Positions 1 to 7,620 of a stretch of 64,000 nt of DNA are shown one piece after another. Below the pieces are notes generated by a model that worked only from the letters and a program-made list of their open reading frames with translations, was not told where the DNA came from and did not search any database. The stretch covers positions 2,748,001 through 2,812,000 of the forward strand of contig NZ_CP054424.1 in assembly GCF_013334205.1 (NCBI RefSeq), written 5' to 3'. Both the position numbers and the translations under genes were made by a program. The stretch comes from Rhodoferax sp. BAB1 (GTDB lineage: Bacteria; Pseudomonadota; Gammaproteobacteria; Burkholderiales; Burkholderiaceae_C). Positions within the stretch are counted from its first letter, which is position 1. Every line of letters starts with the position of its first letter.

Positions 1-17
1 TCTATCTCGGTCACTGA
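1..17 (+). CDS. urtD: UrtD C-terminal end (partial), urea ABC transporter ATP-binding protein
   Basis: Only the last five codons and a TGA are in the window (tail reads V-Y-L-G-H-stop). That tail, and the position 19 bases before urtE, fit the C terminus of UrtD, the first of the two ATPases of the urea ABC transporter. The call rests mainly on context, because five residues cannot identify a protein. Confidence 0.55.
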
Positions 18-36
18 TTCCCCAGGAGAAACAACC

Positions 37-726
37 ATGCTCAAAGTCACCGACATGTACACGGCCTACGGCCAGAGCGAGGCCCTGCACGGCATCTCTT
101 TCGAAAGCAACAAGAACGAGACGGTCGCCATCATGGGCCGCAACGGCATGGGCAAGACCACGCTGTTCAAGAGCCTGATGGGTGTGCTGCCGCTCAAGTC
201 CGGGCAGATCCTGGTCGACGGGCAGGACGTCTCGAAGGACGAAAGCTACCGCCGGGTTGCCAAGGGCATCGCCTACGTACCCCAGGGTCGCATGATCTTC
301 CCGACGCTGACCGTCGAGGAAAACATCCAGACCGGCCTGGAGAACGCCAGGCACAAGCAGATTCCCGAAGAGATCTACGCGCTGTTTCCCGTGCTGTGGG
401 ACATGCGCCGGCGCAAGGGCGGCAACCTCTCGGGCGGACAGCAACAGCAGCTGGCGATTGCCCGCGCGCTGGTGACCAACCCCAAGGTGCTGCTGCTGGA
501 CGAGCCCACCGAAGGCATCCAGCCTTCGATCATCAAGGACATCGCCAAGGCGCTCAACGAGATCCGCAAGCTGCGCGAGATCACCATCATCGTCTCCGAG
601 CAGGTGCTGTCCTTCGCGATGGACGTGGCCGACCGCCTGTTCGTGATCGAAGGCGGCCGCCTGGTGCACGAGACCGCGCGTGACCAGACCGATGTGAAGC
701 GCATCAAGTCCTACCTTTCCGTCTGA
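37..726 (+). CDS. urtE: Urea ABC transporter ATP-binding subunit UrtE
   Basis: This is the LivF-type ATPase that energises high-affinity urea uptake at the inner membrane together with UrtABCD. Visible motifs are Walker A GRNGMGKTT (about residue 35), signature LSGGQQQQ (about 132), and Walker B VLLLDEPTEGIQP, whose TEGIQ form is typical of UrtE and LivF. The length of 229 aa matches the family. ATG 37 is preceded by AGGAGA. Amidase and urease genes lie immediately downstream, which supports urea rather than branched-chain amino acids as the substrate. The next gene starts 42 bases on in the same direction. Confidence 0.93.
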   Translation: MLKVTDMYTAYGQSEALHGISFESNKNETVAIMGRNGMGKTTLFKSLMGVLPLKSGQILVDGQDVSKDESYRRVAKGIAYVPQGRMIFPTLTVEENIQTGLENARHKQIPEEIYALFPVLWDMRRRKGGNLSGGQQQQLAIARALVTNPKVLLLDEPTEGIQPSIIKDIAKALNEIRKLREITIIVSEQVLSFAMDVADRLFVIEGGRLVHETARDQTDVKRIKSYLSV

Positions 727-768
727 CCCCTCCCCCATTTTTTCACCCTGACCTTTAGGAGAAGCACC

Positions 769-2001
769 ATGGCCGAAGCCCTCATCAAAGTCGACCTCAA
801 GCAGTCCGCCTACAGCAACCCCCAGGTGCACAACCGCTGGCACCCGGACATTCCCATGGCGGCCTGGGTCAACCCCGGCGAGGACTTCATCCTCGAAACC
901 TACGACTGGACCGGCGGTTTCATCAAGAACAACGACAGCGCCGACGACGTGCGTGACATCGACCTGTCCATCGTCCACTTCCTGACCGGCCCGGTGGGGG
1001 TCAAGGGCGCCGAACCCGGCGACCTGCTGGTGGTGGACCTGCTGGACATCGGCGCCAAGGACGAGAGCCCCTGGGGCTTCAACGGCTTCTTCAGCAAGAA
1101 GAACGGCGGCGGTTTCCTGACCGACCACTTCCCGCTGGCGCAGAAGTCCATCTGGGACTTCAACGGCATGTTCACCAAGAGCCGCCATGTGCCCGGCGTC
1201 GAATACGCCGGCCTGATCCACCCCGGCCTGATCGGCTGCCTGCCCGACAAGAAGATGCTCGATGCCTGGAACGCACGCGAGCAGGAACTGATCGACACCG
1301 ACCCCACCCGCGTGCCCGGCCTGGCCAACCCGCCCTTCGCCGCCACCGCCCACCTGGGCAAGCTCACGGGCGAAGCCGCCAAGAAGGTCGCCGCCGAAGG
1401 CGCGCGCACCGTGCCCCCGCGCGAACACGGCGGCAACTGCGACATCAAGGACCTGTCGCGCGGCTCCAAGGTGTTTTTCCCGGTCTACGTGGACGGCGCG
1501 GGCCTGAGCGTGGGCGACCTGCACTTCAGCCAGGGCGACGGCGAAATCACCTTCTGCGGCGCCATCGAGATGGCCGGCTGGGTGCACATGCGCGTGAACC
1601 TGATCAAGGGCGGCATGGCCAAGTACGGCATCAAGAACCCCATCTTCAAGCCCAGCCCGATCACGCCCAACTACAAGGACTACCTGATCTTCGAAGGCAT
1701 CTCGGTGGACGAGGCCGGCAAGCAGCACTACCTGGACGTCAACGTGGCCTACCGCCAGGCCTGCCTGAACGCCATCGAGTACCTCAAGAAGTTCGGCTAC
1801 AGCGGCGCCCAGGCCTATTCCATCCTGGGCACGGCGCCGGTGCAAGGCCACATCAGCGGCGTGGTCGACGTGCCCAACGCCTGCGCCACCCTGTGGCTGC
1901 CGACCGAGATCTTCGACTTCGACATCAACCCCACGGCCGCCGGCCCGGTGAAGATGATCGACGGCAGCATCCAGATGCCGATCTCGCAGGACGTGAAGTA
2001 A
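769..2001 (+). CDS. fmdA: Formamidase (acetamidase/formamidase family)
   Basis: This enzyme hydrolyses formamide to formate and ammonia in the cytoplasm. The 410-aa length and the opening segment (VHNRWHPDIP, then VNPGEDFILETYDWTGG) are those of FmdA from methylotrophs and many beta-proteobacteria. REHGGNCDIKDL at about residue 220 and GDGEITFCGAIE further on are conserved family segments. ATG 769 follows TTAGGAGAAG. It lies between urtE and fmdB, so it probably belongs to the same nitrogen-limitation transcript; the released ammonia would add to that from urease. Confidence 0.93.
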   Translation: MAEALIKVDLKQSAYSNPQVHNRWHPDIPMAAWVNPGEDFILETYDWTGGFIKNNDSADDVRDIDLSIVHFLTGPVGVKGAEPGDLLVVDLLDIGAKDESPWGFNGFFSKKNGGGFLTDHFPLAQKSIWDFNGMFTKSRHVPGVEYAGLIHPGLIGCLPDKKMLDAWNAREQELIDTDPTRVPGLANPPFAATAHLGKLTGEAAKKVAAEGARTVPPREHGGNCDIKDLSRGSKVFFPVYVDGAGLSVGDLHFSQGDGEITFCGAIEMAGWVHMRVNLIKGGMAKYGIKNPIFKPSPITPNYKDYLIFEGISVDEAGKQHYLDVNVAYRQACLNAIEYLKKFGYSGAQAYSILGTAPVQGHISGVVDVPNACATLWLPTEIFDFDINPTAAGPVKMIDGSIQMPISQDVK

Positions 2002-2018
2002 GCGCACAGGAGCCCCGC

Positions 2019-2369
2019 ATGCCTACCTACGACTACGACTGCCCGGACTGCGGGGGCTTCGAGGCCCTGCGCAGCCTGGCGCAGCGCAACGAGCCCTGCA
2101 GCTGCCCGGATTGCGGCACCGTGAGCACGCGCGTGTTCGTCAGCGCACCGCGTCTGGCTTGCCTGAGCAGCGAGACACGGGCTGCGCACGAGACGAATGA
2201 GCGTGCCTCTCATGCTCCGCGGTCCTCGCGGGATGGGGCGTATGGGCGGCTCAAGCATCCGGCGGGGTGTGGGTGTTGTTCTACCAGTGGCAAGCGTGGC
2301 TCTACCGTGACGGCGGCGGATGGGAGCAAGTCCTTTGCTGGTAAGCGGCCTTGGATGATCAGTCACTGA
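2019..2369 (+). CDS. fmdB: FmdB-type zinc-ribbon protein
   Basis: This 116-aa protein opens MPTYDYDCPDCGGF and has a second Cys pair (CSCPDCG), together forming the CxxC...CxxC zinc ribbon of the FmdB/CxxC_CxxC_SSSS family. The family was named as a putative regulator of the formamidase operon in Methylophilus, but its mechanism is not established. ATG 2019 was chosen over an upstream in-frame start inside fmdA because the zinc ribbon begins right there and AGGAG precedes it by a few bases. It ends with KRPWMISH, as full-length relatives do, and looks intact. Confidence 0.85.
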   Translation: MPTYDYDCPDCGGFEALRSLAQRNEPCSCPDCGTVSTRVFVSAPRLACLSSETRAAHETNERASHAPRSSRDGAYGRLKHPAGCGCCSTSGKRGSTVTAADGSKSFAGKRPWMISH

Positions 2370-2410
2370 TTTTCTTTTTTGCCGTACTTGTTATGTACGC
2401 CTCTTCTTCC

Positions 2411-2761
2411 ACCCCCTATCCCCCCGCCCCTTCCCACCCTCGCCAGGGCGGGAAGGGGAGCCCGATTTTGTTTCGTCGCGCCGGCTACGCTTCTACAAGG
2501 GTGAGGTCGCGAACTGCTTCTGCTTGCCGAGAGTAGAGGGCTACGGTCGTAGTCAATGGCTCGTTCGCTGGCGCGCAGCTGCCAGCCAGGGGTGCGCACA
2601 TCCCTTCGCGGTCTCTACGACCGCCAGCCTGAAATGCAGGCAATCCAAAACCGGTGGCGACCTATGCGTCGTAGAAGCGTATCCCTCCACCAACCACCAA
2701 ATCGGCTCCCCCTTCCCGCCCTGGCGAGGGTGGGAAGGGGGCGGGGGGGGATAGGGGGTGG
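2411..2761. repeat. Long inverted-repeat element between fmdB and amiE
   Basis: The 454-base gap between fmdB and amiE holds two nearly identical arms of about 57-63 bases in opposite orientation (2411-2467 and 2699-2761), separated by about 230 bases. Each arm can also fold on itself: CCTTCCC-CCCT pairs with AGGG-GGGAAGG around CGCC. Similarity continues weakly into the spacer, where TACGCTTCTAC on the left matches GTAGAAGCGTA on the right, and GGTCGTAG pairs with CTACGACC. No convincing gene lies inside. It looks like a small palindromic element, possibly a non-autonomous mobile sequence. Whether it affects amiE expression is unknown. Confidence 0.75.
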
Positions 2762-2823
2762 TTACAAAACTCTCTCAGCCCACCACCTGAACAGAAACAC
2801 CCAATAGACAAGGAAGAAACGAA

Positions 2824-3861
2824 ATGATCCACGGCGATATCTCCAGCAGCAACGACACCGTAGGCGTCGCAGTCGTCAACTACAAGATGCCCCGCCTGCA
2901 CAGCAAGGCCGAAGTGCTGGCCAATGCCCGCAAGATCGCCGACATGCTGGTCGGCATGAAACAGGGCCTGCCCGGCATGGACCTGGTGATCTTTCCCGAG
3001 TACAGCACCCACGGCATCATGTACGACGCCAAGGAAATGTACGAGACCGCCGCTGCCGTGCCCGGTGAAGAAACTGAAATCTTTGCCGAGGCCTGCCGCA
3101 AGGCCAAGGTCTGGGGCGTGTTCTCGCTGACCGGCGAGCGGCACGAAGAGCACCCGAACAAGGCGCCCTACAACACGCTCATCCTCATGAACGACCAGGG
3201 CGAGATCGTGCAGAAGTACCGCAAGATCATGCCCTGGGTGCCCATCGAAGGCTGGTACCCGGGCAACTGCACCTATGTCTCCGACGGCCCCAAGGGGCTC
3301 AAGGTCAGCCTCATCATCTGCGACGACGGCAACTACCCCGAGATCTGGCGCGACTGCGCCATGAAGGGTGCCGAGCTCATCGTGCGCTGCCAGGGTTATA
3401 TGTACCCGGCCAAGGACCAGCAGGTGCTCATGGCCAAGGCCATGGCCTGGGCCAACAACAGTTATGTGGCCGTGGCCAACGCGGCCGGCTGGGACGGTGT
3501 CTACAGCTACTTCGGCCACTCGGCCCTGATCGGCTTCGACGGCCGCACGCTGGGCGAATGCGGCGAGGAGGAATACGGCGTGCAGTACGCTGCCCTGTCC
3601 AAGAGCCTGATCCGCGACTTCCGCAAGAACGGGCAGAGCGAGAACCACCTGTTCAAGCTGCTGCACCGCGGTTATACCGGCAAGATCAACTCGGGCGAAG
3701 GCGACACCGGTGTGGCGGCCTGCCCCTACGAGTTCTACGGCAAATGGATCAGCGACCCCGAGGGCACGCGCAAGCAGGTGGAGTCCTTCACGCGTTCCAC
3801 CGTGGGCACGCCGGAGTGCCCCATCGAGGGCATTCCGAACACGCCGCCCGTGCATCGCTGA
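2824..3861 (+). CDS. amiE: Aliphatic amidase
   Basis: This nitrilase-superfamily amidase hydrolyses short aliphatic amides such as acetamide to the acid and ammonia. It is 345 aa and collinear with the Pseudomonas aeruginosa AmiE sequence as I remember it, starting [20 protein letters not shown]. The Glu-Lys-Cys triad is visible as FPEY (E59), YRKIMPW (K134) and IICDDGNY (C166). AAGGAAG precedes ATG 2824. A MoxR-type ATPase gene and a VWA-protein gene follow, an arrangement discussed under findings. There is no AmiC/AmiR-like regulator in the window. Confidence 0.95.
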   Translation: MIHGDISSSNDTVGVAVVNYKMPRLHSKAEVLANARKIADMLVGMKQGLPGMDLVIFPEYSTHGIMYDAKEMYETAAAVPGEETEIFAEACRKAKVWGVFSLTGERHEEHPNKAPYNTLILMNDQGEIVQKYRKIMPWVPIEGWYPGNCTYVSDGPKGLKVSLIICDDGNYPEIWRDCAMKGAELIVRCQGYMYPAKDQQVLMAKAMAWANNSYVAVANAAGWDGVYSYFGHSALIGFDGRTLGECGEEEYGVQYAALSKSLIRDFRKNGQSENHLFKLLHRGYTGKINSGEGDTGVAACPYEFYGKWISDPEGTRKQVESFTRSTVGTPECPIEGIPNTPPVHR

Positions 3862-3897
3862 ACCCAGGGTGCCGGCCACCCCGGCACGCAGCACACC

Positions 3898-4722
3898 ATG
3901 AACCTGTCCGACAGCCCAGGCGATCCGCTGGCCGTCTACCGCATCCGCACGCAGCCCTGGTACCGCCCGGCGGCGCGCGAGGTGGCGCTTTACGAACACG
4001 CCTACGCGCAGCGCCTGCCGCTTCTGCTCAAGGGGCCGACGGGCTGTGGCAAGACGCGTTTCGTCGAGTACATGGCCTGGAAGCTGGGGCGCCCGCTCGT
4101 CACGCTGGCCTGCAACGAGGACATGAGCGCCTCCGACCTGGTGGGCCGCTGGCTGCTGGACGAACGCGGCACCACCTGGCACGACGGCCCGCTGACCCTG
4201 GCCGTGCGCCATGGCGGCATCTGCTACCTGGACGAGGTGGTGGAGGCGCGCCAGGACACCACGGTGGTGATCCACCCGCTGACCGACGCGCGGCGCATGC
4301 TGCCGCTGGACCGCAAGGGCGAGCTTGTGCACGCGCACCCGGACTTCCAGCTCGTGGTCTCCTACAACCCGGGTTACCAGAGCCGCGCCAAGGACATGAA
4401 ACCGTCCACGCGCCAGCGCTTCGCGGCGTTGGCCTTCGACTACCCGCCCGAGGCCGTGGAGACCGAGATCGTGGCGCACGAGGCCGGCATCGCGCCGGAA
4501 CTGGCCGCCCGCCTGGTGGGCATCGCGCGGCGCTCGCGCGCCCTGTGCGAACGGGGCCTGGACGAAGGCGTGTCCACGCGCATGCTGGTTTATGCCGGCA
4601 CCCTGATCCGCGACGGCGTGGACCCGCGCGACAGCTGCGACATGACCATGACGCGCGCGCTGACCGACGACCCCGACATGAGCGCCGCCCTGCGCGCCCT
4701 GGTCGATGCCAGTTTCCCCTGA
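3898..4722 (+). CDS. CbbQ/NirQ/NorQ-family MoxR AAA ATPase
   Basis: This 274-aa AAA+ protein has Walker A GPTGCGKTRF (about residue 44) and Walker B GICYLDEVVEARQD. It also has the CbbQ/NorQ segments NEDMSASDLVGR and SYNPGYQ, followed by the C-terminal CbbQ-type domain. CbbQ and NorQ work with a VWA partner (CbbO or NorD) to remodel or load metals into an enzyme such as Rubisco or NO reductase. Here the partner gene overlaps by 17 bases and amiE lies upstream, so the client could be an amide- or urea-processing enzyme. That client assignment is inference. The start is ATG 3898, with only a weak ribosome site. Confidence 0.85.
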   Translation: MNLSDSPGDPLAVYRIRTQPWYRPAAREVALYEHAYAQRLPLLLKGPTGCGKTRFVEYMAWKLGRPLVTLACNEDMSASDLVGRWLLDERGTTWHDGPLTLAVRHGGICYLDEVVEARQDTTVVIHPLTDARRMLPLDRKGELVHAHPDFQLVVSYNPGYQSRAKDMKPSTRQRFAALAFDYPPEAVETEIVAHEAGIAPELAARLVGIARRSRALCERGLDEGVSTRMLVYAGTLIRDGVDPRDSCDMTMTRALTDDPDMSAALRALVDASFP

Positions 4723-6310
4723 AGCGCCACGTCCGGCGCTCGCTTTGCTGCTGCAGGCCTTGAGCGGGCGTGAGCTGCAGCTGCAGACCCTGCCCGCGGC
4801 GCCGCCCGATACGCCCCCTGCGCGCGCCATCCTCACGCCCACCCATCTGCTGCTGCCGGCAGGCGACTGGGCACAGCAGCGCGCTGCCGTGGCCCATGCC
4901 GCGGCGCATCTGCTGCACTCACCCGTGGCGCAGGCTTCCTCCACACTCAAGCCGCTCGCGCAGGCCGTGGTGGCAGCCGTGGAGGATGCACGTGTCGAAC
5001 AGCTGCTGATGGCTCAGCTGCCGGGGATACGCCCCTGGTTCCTGGCCGGTCTGCGCGAGAGCCTGCAGCCGCAGGGCCTGAGCTTCACGGCCCTGGTCTC
5101 GCGCCTGAGCCTGGCCCTGCACGACGAGGACTATGCCGACGGCAACGCCTGGGTGGACAAGGGGCGTTCGCTTTTTGCCGCTGCCCGCGCGCAGCACGGC
5201 CTGCAGGACTGCACGGCCTTTCGCCGCCTGGCCGCCGTGCTGGCCAACGACCTGGGCCAGATGCGCGTGCGTTTCGAGCCGCAGCAGTACGCCGTGCCCG
5301 CCACCTACCGCGACGACAACAGCTACCTCTGGGACCACGGCGTGGCGCGTGATGAAGAGGCCCAGGCCCTGCAGGCCCCGCTGCAGGAGCAGCCGCCTGC
5401 GGGTGGCGCAGCGGCACAGACCGTCGAATCCTTCATCGCCGTCCACCACTACCCCGAATGGGACGCGCGCAGTGCCGTGCTGCGACAGGACTGGTGCACC
5501 CTGTACGAGTTGCGGCCCCTGCTCCAGGCCGGCGCAGCCGCCGCGCCCGCACACCAGTTGTTGCCCCTCGTGCACCGGCACCGCCCCTTGCACGGCCGGC
5601 GCCTGCGCCGCCAGTGGGAAGGCGAAACGCTGGACCTGGACGCCGCCATCGAGGCCGCCGTCGAACGCCGCCTGGCAGGGGCGCCTTCGGGCCGCCTCTT
5701 CCAGCGCCCGGGCCCGCAGGCCCGGCCCCTGAGCCTGCTGGTACTGCTCGATGTTTCCCAGTCCACCGGCGAACGCGCCGGCGCAGCGGCCCCCAGCCTG
5801 CTGGAGGTGGAGCAGCAGGCCGCCCTGCTGCTGGCACGCACGGCCCAGGTCGCGGGCGAACGCATCGCCCTGCACGCTTTCTGCTCGGACACACGGGCCC
5901 GGGTGCGTTACCACCGGCTGCTGGATTTCGGCGCGCCGCTGGACGCGCAGGCCGAGGCCCGGCTGCTGGCCCTGCGCCCGGCCTGGTCCACCCGCCTGGG
6001 CGCCGCCCTGCGCCACGCCAGCACCCTGCTGGCGGCGGAACCGGCCGAGCGGCGCGCCCTGCTGGTACTGACCGACGGTGCGCCGTCGGATGTGGATGTG
6101 CACGACGCACGTTATCTGGTCGAGGACGCACGCGCCGCCGTGCTGGAAGCGGCCCGCCTGGGCCTGCCGGTCTGCGGCCTGGCCGTGGATGCCGGTGCAG
6201 CCGCTTATGCGCGCCGGATTTTCGGGGCCGGAAACTACCGCATTGCCGAAACGCCGGCCCGGCTGCCACGCCAGCTGAGTGCCCTGCATGCACGGTTAAC
6301 AGGCATCTGA
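4706..6310 (+). CDS. CbbO/NorD-family VWA-domain protein
   Basis: This 534-aa protein has a C-terminal von Willebrand A domain. The MIDAS metal site is visible as LLDVSQSTG (about residue 348) and LVLTDGAPSD near 455. The N-terminal half is Ala/Leu-rich, as in CbbO and NorD, and ends in an adaptor region. ATG 4706 lies inside the end of the preceding ATPase gene, so the two are probably translationally coupled and form a CbbQO-like complex. It is not the Rubisco partner itself, since no cbb genes are nearby. Confidence 0.82.
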   Translation: MPVSPEAPRPALALLLQALSGRELQLQTLPAAPPDTPPARAILTPTHLLLPAGDWAQQRAAVAHAAAHLLHSPVAQASSTLKPLAQAVVAAVEDARVEQLLMAQLPGIRPWFLAGLRESLQPQGLSFTALVSRLSLALHDEDYADGNAWVDKGRSLFAAARAQHGLQDCTAFRRLAAVLANDLGQMRVRFEPQQYAVPATYRDDNSYLWDHGVARDEEAQALQAPLQEQPPAGGAAAQTVESFIAVHHYPEWDARSAVLRQDWCTLYELRPLLQAGAAAAPAHQLLPLVHRHRPLHGRRLRRQWEGETLDLDAAIEAAVERRLAGAPSGRLFQRPGPQARPLSLLVLLDVSQSTGERAGAAAPSLLEVEQQAALLLARTAQVAGERIALHAFCSDTRARVRYHRLLDFGAPLDAQAEARLLALRPAWSTRLGAALRHASTLLAAEPAERRALLVLTDGAPSDVDVHDARYLVEDARAAVLEAARLGLPVCGLAVDAGAAAYARRIFGAGNYRIAETPARLPRQLSALHARLTGI

Positions 6311-6416
6311 ACCGGTGAATTGCCTCATGGCGGTGCGCAACGGGATGACGGTGCACCCGAAACAGGCGAAACTGCGGGCCCAGGCACAAATCCGGGCATG
6401 GCGCCGCGCGGGCACG

Positions 6417-6434
6417 ACGGCACGGCTATTGCAT
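6417..6434 (+). promoter_or_regulatory. Sigma-54 (-24/-12) promoter for the urease operon
   Basis: CGGCACGGCTATTGCA has GG at 6419-6420 and GC at 6431-6432, the exact 12-base register of RpoN promoters, and closely matches TGGCACGN4TTGCA. It lies about 100 bases before ureA in the gap after the VWA gene. Transcription would begin near 6444. Sigma-54 with NtrC commonly controls urease in proteobacteria. A palindromic GGTGCACC lies at 6350-6357 but is only a weak candidate activator site. Confidence 0.7.
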
Positions 6435-6463
6435 AAGCAGGACACAACACACCACGCACGACC

Positions 6464-6550
6464 ATGGAACTCACGCCGCGCGTTCGGCCGGCCTTAACGG
6501 CCGCACGGTCTGATTTTGAAGCGAAGCGATATGGAACTCACGCCCCGTGA
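6464..6550 (+). other. Possible leader ORF with internal hairpin upstream of ureA
   Basis: A 28-codon frame begins with ATGGAACTCACGCCGCG, nearly identical to the true ureA start (ATGGAACTCACGCCCCG at 6531), and ends 20 bases inside ureA in another frame. Between the two starts is CGGCCG-GCCTTAA-CGGCCG (6485-6503), a potential hairpin. It may be a leader peptide, or a scar of a small duplication. No ribosome site is obvious. Confidence 0.35.
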
Positions 6551-6833
6551 AAAAGACAAGCTGCTGATCTTCACCGCCGCCCTGTTAGCCGAACGGCGTA
6601 TGGCGCGCGGGCTCAAGCTCAACTACCCTGAAGCCGTGGCCTACATCAGCGCCGCGGTGATGGAAGGCGCGCGCGACGGCAAGAGCGTGGCCCAGCTCAT
6701 GAGCGAGGGCCGCACCCTGCTGACGCGCGCCGACGTGATGGACGGCATCGCCGAGATGATTCCCGACATCCAGGTCGAAGCCACCTTTCCCGACGGCACC
6801 AAGCTCGTCACCGTGCACCAACCCATCGTCTGA
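6531..6833 (+). CDS. ureA: Urease gamma subunit
   Basis: This 100-aa subunit starts [23 protein letters not shown] and contains [11 protein letters not shown] and [25 protein letters not shown], the standard UreA pattern and length. With UreB and UreC it forms the cytoplasmic nickel enzyme that splits urea to ammonia and carbamate. A TTG lies five codons upstream in frame, but ATG 6531 gives the canonical N terminus. It is the first gene after the sigma-54 promoter. Confidence 0.97.
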   Translation: MELTPREKDKLLIFTAALLAERRMARGLKLNYPEAVAYISAAVMEGARDGKSVAQLMSEGRTLLTRADVMDGIAEMIPDIQVEATFPDGTKLVTVHQPIV

Positions 6834-6846
6834 AAGCTGCCAGACC

Positions 6847-7011
6847 ATGCGCCAACTCGTCCTCTGCCTGCTCGCCCTGCTCATGACCAGCGCCACGGTG
6901 GCGGGCGATGGCAATACCCTGGCGCCGCTGCAACTGCCGCTGCGCGACATCATCGGCTTCATCGCCTTTGGTGTGCTGGGCGGCATGCTGGTCTGGCACC
7001 TGCGCAAGTGA
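6847..7011 (+). CDS. Small single-span membrane protein in the urease operon (first of pair)
   Basis: This 54-aa protein has a signal-peptide-like start (about 19 residues, ending TSATVA) and a roughly 35-residue mature part carrying one hydrophobic span and ending GGMLVWHLRK. It begins 13 bases after ureA. Its mature part aligns without gaps with that of the next small protein (shared GF in the span and final W-x-L-R-K). No known domain is recognisable. Its position is where many relatives carry the nickel/urea permease gene hupE/ureJ, so a reduced derivative or an accessory membrane peptide is possible. Confidence 0.6.
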   Translation: MRQLVLCLLALLMTSATVAGDGNTLAPLQLPLRDIIGFIAFGVLGGMLVWHLRK

Positions 7012-7039
7012 AACCGACATTCCAACCGGAGACTCCCGT

Positions 7040-7210
7040 ATGAAACGACTGCTGTCACACATCACCGGCTGCGCCACGCTGCTGCCTCTGCTGGCACGGG
7101 CCCACGAGGGGCATGGCCTGGGCGGCACCCACTGGCATGCCACCGATGTACTGGGTTTCGTCATCGTCGCCGTGCTCATCGCCGTGGCGATCTGGACCCT
7201 GCGCAAGTAG
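7040..7210 (+). CDS. Small His-rich membrane protein in the urease operon (second of pair)
   Basis: This 56-aa protein has a signal-peptide-like N terminus ending LLARA. The mature part would begin HEGHGLGGTHWHATD (four His in 12 residues), followed by one membrane span and the end IWTLRK. ATG 7040 follows CCGGAG. The HEGHG start recalls the HPGHG start of mature HupE/UreJ nickel transporters, but the other spans are absent. A periplasmic metal-binding role in nickel supply to urease is plausible and unproven. It lies 15 bases before ureB. Confidence 0.65.
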   Translation: MKRLLSHITGCATLLPLLARAHEGHGLGGTHWHATDVLGFVIVAVLIAVAIWTLRK

Positions 7211-7225
7211 ATCGGGACGCAGGCC

Positions 7226-7531
7226 ATGATCCCCGGCGAACTGCTGATCGACGACGGCGCGCACACGCTCAACCCGGACCGGCGCACGCTGACCGTGGTG
7301 GTGAAGAACACGGGCGACCGGCCCATCCAGGTCGGCTCGCACTACCACTTCGCCGAGACCAACGGCGCGCTGGACTTCGACCGCAAGGCCGCGCGCGGCA
7401 TGCGCCTGAACATCGCCAGCGGCACGGCCGTGCGTTTCGAGCCGGGCCAGCAGCGCACGGTGGAACTGGTGGACTACGCGGGCGAGCGCAAGGTCTACGG
7501 TTTTCGCGGCCTGGTGCAAGGGAAGCTATGA
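7226..7531 (+). CDS. ureB: Urease beta subunit
   Basis: This 101-aa subunit starts [16 protein letters not shown] and contains [18 protein letters not shown] and the end [13 protein letters not shown], the standard UreB landmarks. It packs with UreA and UreC in the urease trimer. ATG 7226 follows a weak AGG. Its TGA overlaps an ATG that opens a 30-codon frame running through a GC-rich repeat to the first bases of ureC. Confidence 0.97.
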   Translation: MIPGELLIDDGAHTLNPDRRTLTVVVKNTGDRPIQVGSHYHFAETNGALDFDRKAARGMRLNIASGTAVRFEPGQQRTVELVDYAGERKVYGFRGLVQGKL

Positions 7532-7620
7532 AGCCCCCACGTTCATCACTTCGTGTATTCACTGCCCCCCGAGGGGGCCGTGGCCTCCCTTGGGGCGGCC
7601 CGACGGGAGTCCAGTTATGA
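7528..7620 (+). other. Mini-ORF bridging ureB and ureC across a dispersed repeat
   Basis: A 30-codon frame (starting [11 protein letters not shown]) begins with an ATG overlapping the ureB stop (ATGA). It ends with a TGA that overlaps the ureC ATG (TATGA). The body is the GC-rich dispersed repeat. A peptide function is unlikely; translation through it could carry ribosomes from ureB to ureC. Confidence 0.45.
7534..7606 (+). repeat. Dispersed GC-rich repeat, copy 1 (ureB-ureC gap)
   Basis: The core reads CACTTCGTGT then CTGCCCCCCGAGGGGGCC then CCTTGGGGCGGCCCG. CCCCC-GA-GGGGG forms a short hairpin. The same order of blocks recurs at 26708-26769 (opposite strand), 53142-53220 and, decayed, 56960-57017. 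I recall similar intergenic repeats from Comamonadaceae genomes, but that cannot be verified here. Confidence 0.75.

Noticed and set aside
2351..2807. Short frames within the inverted-repeat element
   Set aside because: They overlap each other on both strands, have no ribosome sites and consist mostly of translated repeat arms.
2662..4950. 762-codon open frame on the minus strand over amiE and the ATPase gene
   Set aside because: It is antisense to well-identified genes, low-complexity (Val/Ala/Gly/His/Arg-rich), and typical of shadow frames in high-GC DNA. Similar long frames at 7269-9593, 30215-31750 and 59562-61667 were rejected for the same reason.
6315..6497. 60-codon frame between the VWA gene and ureA
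   Set aside because: It has no family resemblance, runs through the sigma-54 promoter, and lacks a ribosome site.
7590..7616. Upstream in-frame start for ureC
   Set aside because: It would add nine residues encoded by the dispersed repeat. ATG 7617 has a good ribosome site and the family N terminus.
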